Source: Struthio camelus (lineage: Eukaryota > Chordata > Aves > Struthioniformes > Struthionidae). Taken from it: 64,000 nucleotides of DNA. Every line of letters starts with the position of its first letter. Positions within the stretch are counted from its first letter, which is position 1. The stretch is taken from positions 1,054,001 to 1,118,000 of the forward strand of contig NC_090947.1 of assembly GCF_040807025.1 (NCBI RefSeq). Direction: 5' to 3'. The notes beneath the pieces are model-generated. The model ran no database searches, had not been told where the DNA came from, and saw only the letters and a list, made by a program, of their open reading frames with translations. Positions 61,570 to 64,000 of the stretch are shown here, one piece after another. Made by a program: the position numbers and the translations under genes.

Positions 61570-61979
61570 TTTGCCCCCCTCTCACCTCCAAACCCCCGGC
61601 CCCGGGGGGGCCACCACCGGCGGCCTCTGTCCTCCTGAAGCCCTGCCTGGACAGGGCCACCGCAGCGCCGGGAGCGGGGGCAGCGTGCGGCTCCCCCAGC
61701 GACGCAGCCCCCTCTCGGCGCCGGGGAAGGAAAGTCTCCTTACGCCCCACCAGGGGCTGCCCTGCCTGCGGCCTCGCGGCCTCCCGGCCTCCTGCCCTTT
61801 TGAGGAGGGTCCGGCTGCATCTTCTCCCTCACCCCCTTTCGGTGGGGGAAGACGCAACCGGCCTCTCGTGGTCCCAACTCCCACGCCCCCGGGAGTGACG
61901 TGTTCCTGCCTCTCAACCCCACTACCGAGCTTGTCCCGCTGTCAGTGACCAGACGTGTCCCAGCACCGTCTCGGTGTAT
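61570..61979. other. GC-rich intergenic spacer
   Basis: Between tRNA-Thr and the VMO1 3' end. Long frames on both strands reflect the low stop density of GC-rich DNA; no family was recognised. Confidence 0.4.
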
Positions 61980-61985
61980 TTTATT
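61980..61985 (-). terminator. VMO1: Candidate VMO1 poly(A) signal
   Basis: Minus-strand AATAAA within GGAAAATAAAATACACC, about 243 bp after the VMO1 stop codon. It is the only clear hexamer seen in the 3' flank. Confidence 0.5.
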
Positions 61986-62227
61986 TTCCACTGCAAGCTC
62001 ATTTCGGTGGGAAGGAGGGCAGCCCCGGGGGCACCGGGAACTCTGCAAGCCTAGGTGGGATGAAGGAGCCCATGGGGATAAGGGAGAGGTGCTTATCCGT
62101 GGGTATATCGGGGCTAAGGGATCTCCCAAGGTGTAGCGGGGTCCCGGAGGGAGGTCCTGGGTGAAGGCTCTGGTGCGGAGCCGGGTCTCCCTTGGGATCA
62201 GACGCCCTGGAGCAGGTTTCCAGGTGT

Positions 62228-63104
62228 TCACCCCCGGCAGCAGAAGAGACGCAGGTCATTCAGGGCTGTGTCGTCCCTCTTCAGCCCCCGCGGAGACTCC
62301 TGCCGTGTCTGGATGCCACACACGGCCCTGGGGCACGGGGGGCTCCAGCTGCCCCACTCACCCCACTCAGGCCCAGGCCCCTCCAGGACCTGCCCGTCGG
62401 AGCAGGCAAAACGGGCGTTCGTGGCAGCCACTTGGTCGCTCAGGAGCCTGTGCTGGGGGGCCTGGACCTGCAGGGCAAACCCCACCAGGTGCCCTTGGTG
62501 GGGGCACCAGCGGGGCTCAGACCAGCGGCCCCATCTAGACAGAGGGGCAAGAGGGCTGGGTCAGCGCCGAGGGCAGGAGGAACGGGCGCGAGCCCTCCGG
62601 TGCCCCGGGGGAGCCACAGAGGAGGTGTTTTACCAGGCACGGAGAGGGCGCAGGGACGCTGGCGCTCTGGTGGCGCGTTGGGGGCTCACCTGCCGCTCTG
62701 CGACTCCACCGCGGAGCCGCCGTCACGAGCCCCCCGCGGGGAGCAGTGCAGCCGTATCCCGTTGAGCGCCGTGTCGTCCTTGGTCACCCCCTGGGGTGGC
62801 TCCACCTGGGAGGGGATGGAGGCGGGGGTCAGCCCCTGGGGCGGGGGGAGGCGGAGGCCGCGATGGGGTCCCGAGGCACAGGGCTCTCCAAAGCCAGCCT
62901 CGTTCTCCCCTGCTGAGGCTCTACCTTGAAGCTGATGCCTGTGGCATAGGACCCGTCGGGGCACATCTCCGGCCAGGCCCAGTCACCCCAGGGTCCCCCG
63001 TTGGGCACTGCGACGATGGAGGCAGCGCTTGGGCCCCGCTCCTGCCTCCCCCCTGCAGCGCTGGCAAGCCCCGCAAACAGCAGCAGGACCTGTGCCCCCG
63101 GCAT
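62228..63104 (-). CDS. VMO1: Vitelline membrane outer layer protein 1
   Basis: Three exons in transcript order: 63104-62925, 62805-62690 and 62534-62228; GT/AG sites, 603 nt, 200 aa plus stop (chicken precursor is about 183). VMO-I is a secreted basic protein of the outer layer of the avian egg vitelline membrane, also made in other epithelia; it has a beta-prism fold with internal threefold symmetry. A signal peptide [19 protein letters not shown] is followed by [19 protein letters not shown]. The three repeats are visible as [21 protein letters not shown] and [11 protein letters not shown], and as [20 protein letters not shown] and [13 protein letters not shown]. All eight mature cysteines of the family are present, so four disulphides can form. 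The ATG was chosen for its signal peptide and TATA spacing. No enzyme activity is claimed. Confidence 0.97.
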
Positions 63105-63134
63105 CGCTGCCTCGCCCAGCGCCGGCCCAGGGTG

Positions 63135-63142
63135 CTCTTATA
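63135..63142 (-). promoter_or_regulatory. VMO1: VMO1 TATA box
   Basis: The minus strand reads GGTATAAGAGC. The TATAAGAG lies 31 bp upstream of the ATG, which implies a 5' leader of only a few nucleotides if the usual 25-31 bp spacing holds. A TATA promoter fits a tissue-restricted secreted protein and contrasts with the CpG-island promoters of the other genes here. Confidence 0.65.
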
Positions 63143-64000
63143 CCAGCCCGTGGGAGGTATCAGTTCTCCAGGGCGGCAGAGCTGGCACAAGGGACATGGC
63201 AGGATCTCTTGTTACCTTCTCAGGGTGGCTGGGCCTGTTGGGCAGCTGGGATTAGCTGGAAGAGAGGGCTAATCCCCTCATCAGGGTGGTGGTGGGGTCA
63301 GGAGCTGAACCGTGAGCTCTTTGTTTGGGTCCCCCTCCAGGCCAGGCTGCACAAAGCCACAGGACACCTCTGGAGCCAGCAACAGCGCAAAGGGCTGGCT
63401 CAGGGCGATGTTGGGCCGAGGCACCTTTGGGCTCCCACCACCCACGTGCGATGTGGGATTTGCACCCTGCCTTTCACCTTTTCCTATACCTCCCTGAGAG
63501 CCTGCACCCTTTCCAGGAGATGGCTGAGCAGGGCTGGGATCGCTGAAGCTGAAATGAAAAAGCCACACGTTTGGGATCCAAGGTGCATCGCTGACAGAGA
63601 TCACGTCCTATTTTTTCCTGTACTCGTTCCCCAAGAGCACCTACCTCATCACGATTTCACGCTTCCTTCATCTCCATCTGCTTTTTGGCCCCACCTTCCT
63701 CTTTCTGAGGGCTATCACCTTCCTCCTTAATAGCCACTTTCTGTGGTAATCGCTCTTTTAAATACTTCTGATGGGGATTTCCTTTACCAGGGGTACTGAA
63801 CAAGAGGCTTTAAGCCATCTCCTGGCTGCCCTTTTAGATTCTTCTTTAATTCCTTTCACCTGGCCTCCTCAGTTTCTCTGTGCCTTCCCCCTCTTCAAAG
63901 GCAAACGGTGGTGGTGGGGGGAATAGTGATGTCTACCCTCTGGAAGGATGCCACATTGCACCATGCTGCAGTTGCCCTCACAGACTAGGTATTTGCTAGG
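63143..64000. other. VMO1 upstream flank, nothing recognised
   Basis: GC-rich near VMO1, then AT-richer after about 63,600. No exon, RNA gene or repeat could be supported up to the window edge. Distal VMO1 regulatory elements may lie here but cannot be identified from sequence. Confidence 0.4.

Noticed and set aside
62161-62929. Plus-strand frames over VMO1
   Set aside because: Shadows of the minus-strand VMO1 exons, which match the family including all eight cysteines.

Overview
This window is a vertebrate, almost certainly avian, nuclear region. The reasons are CR1 LINE 3' ends, including the 3' tail ending in two copies of GATTCTGT at about 15,278, intron-rich genes with GT/AG boundaries, a bird-type MROH HEAT-repeat gene end, and a vitelline membrane outer layer protein gene (VMO1). 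The species cannot be named from the sequence.

Layout. 1-2,460 (+) carries the last five exons of a maestro/MROH HEAT-repeat gene in GC-rich DNA. 2,460-4,130 is GC-rich without a recognisable gene, and at about 4,130 the base composition drops sharply. 4,130-10,500 is gene-poor and holds a complete solo LTR with target-site duplication (6,573-7,074) and an antisense CR1 piece. 10,809-24,134 (-) is POFUT2, nine coding exons and 440 codons, with LINE copies in its introns. 24,232-25,924 (-) is YBEY, three exons and 180 codons. 25,925-26,620 is a CpG-rich head-to-head promoter with eight perfect TGCGCCTGCGC elements. 26,621-56,864 (+) is MCM3AP/GANP, 28 coding exons and 1,857 codons, all joining in frame. 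59,852-61,553 is a tRNA cluster (2 Ser-GCT, 3 elongator Met-CAT, 1 Thr-AGT), five of whose genes sit in or between the arms of a roughly 440-bp inverted repeat. 62,228-63,104 (-) is VMO1, three exons and 200 codons.

How the genes relate. The four complete protein genes do unrelated jobs: POFUT2 O-fucosylates thrombospondin repeats in the ER, YBEY is a mitochondrial rRNA-processing metalloenzyme, MCM3AP is the TREX-2 scaffold for mRNA export, and VMO1 is a secreted egg-coat or mucosal protein. Their link is architectural. YBEY and MCM3AP share one promoter, and the YBEY stop codon lies inside its own AATAAA only 97 bp from the POFUT2 start codon, so POFUT2-YBEY-MCM3AP form one compact CpG-island block.

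I found no radically new system. The most noteworthy structures are the palindromic tRNA array, the tandemly amplified NRF1-like promoter, the very tight YBEY-POFUT2 junction, and a 67-bp direct repeat flanking POFUT2 exon 7. Exon coordinates were derived by hand from splice sites, reading frame and remembered family sequences; no alignment was run.
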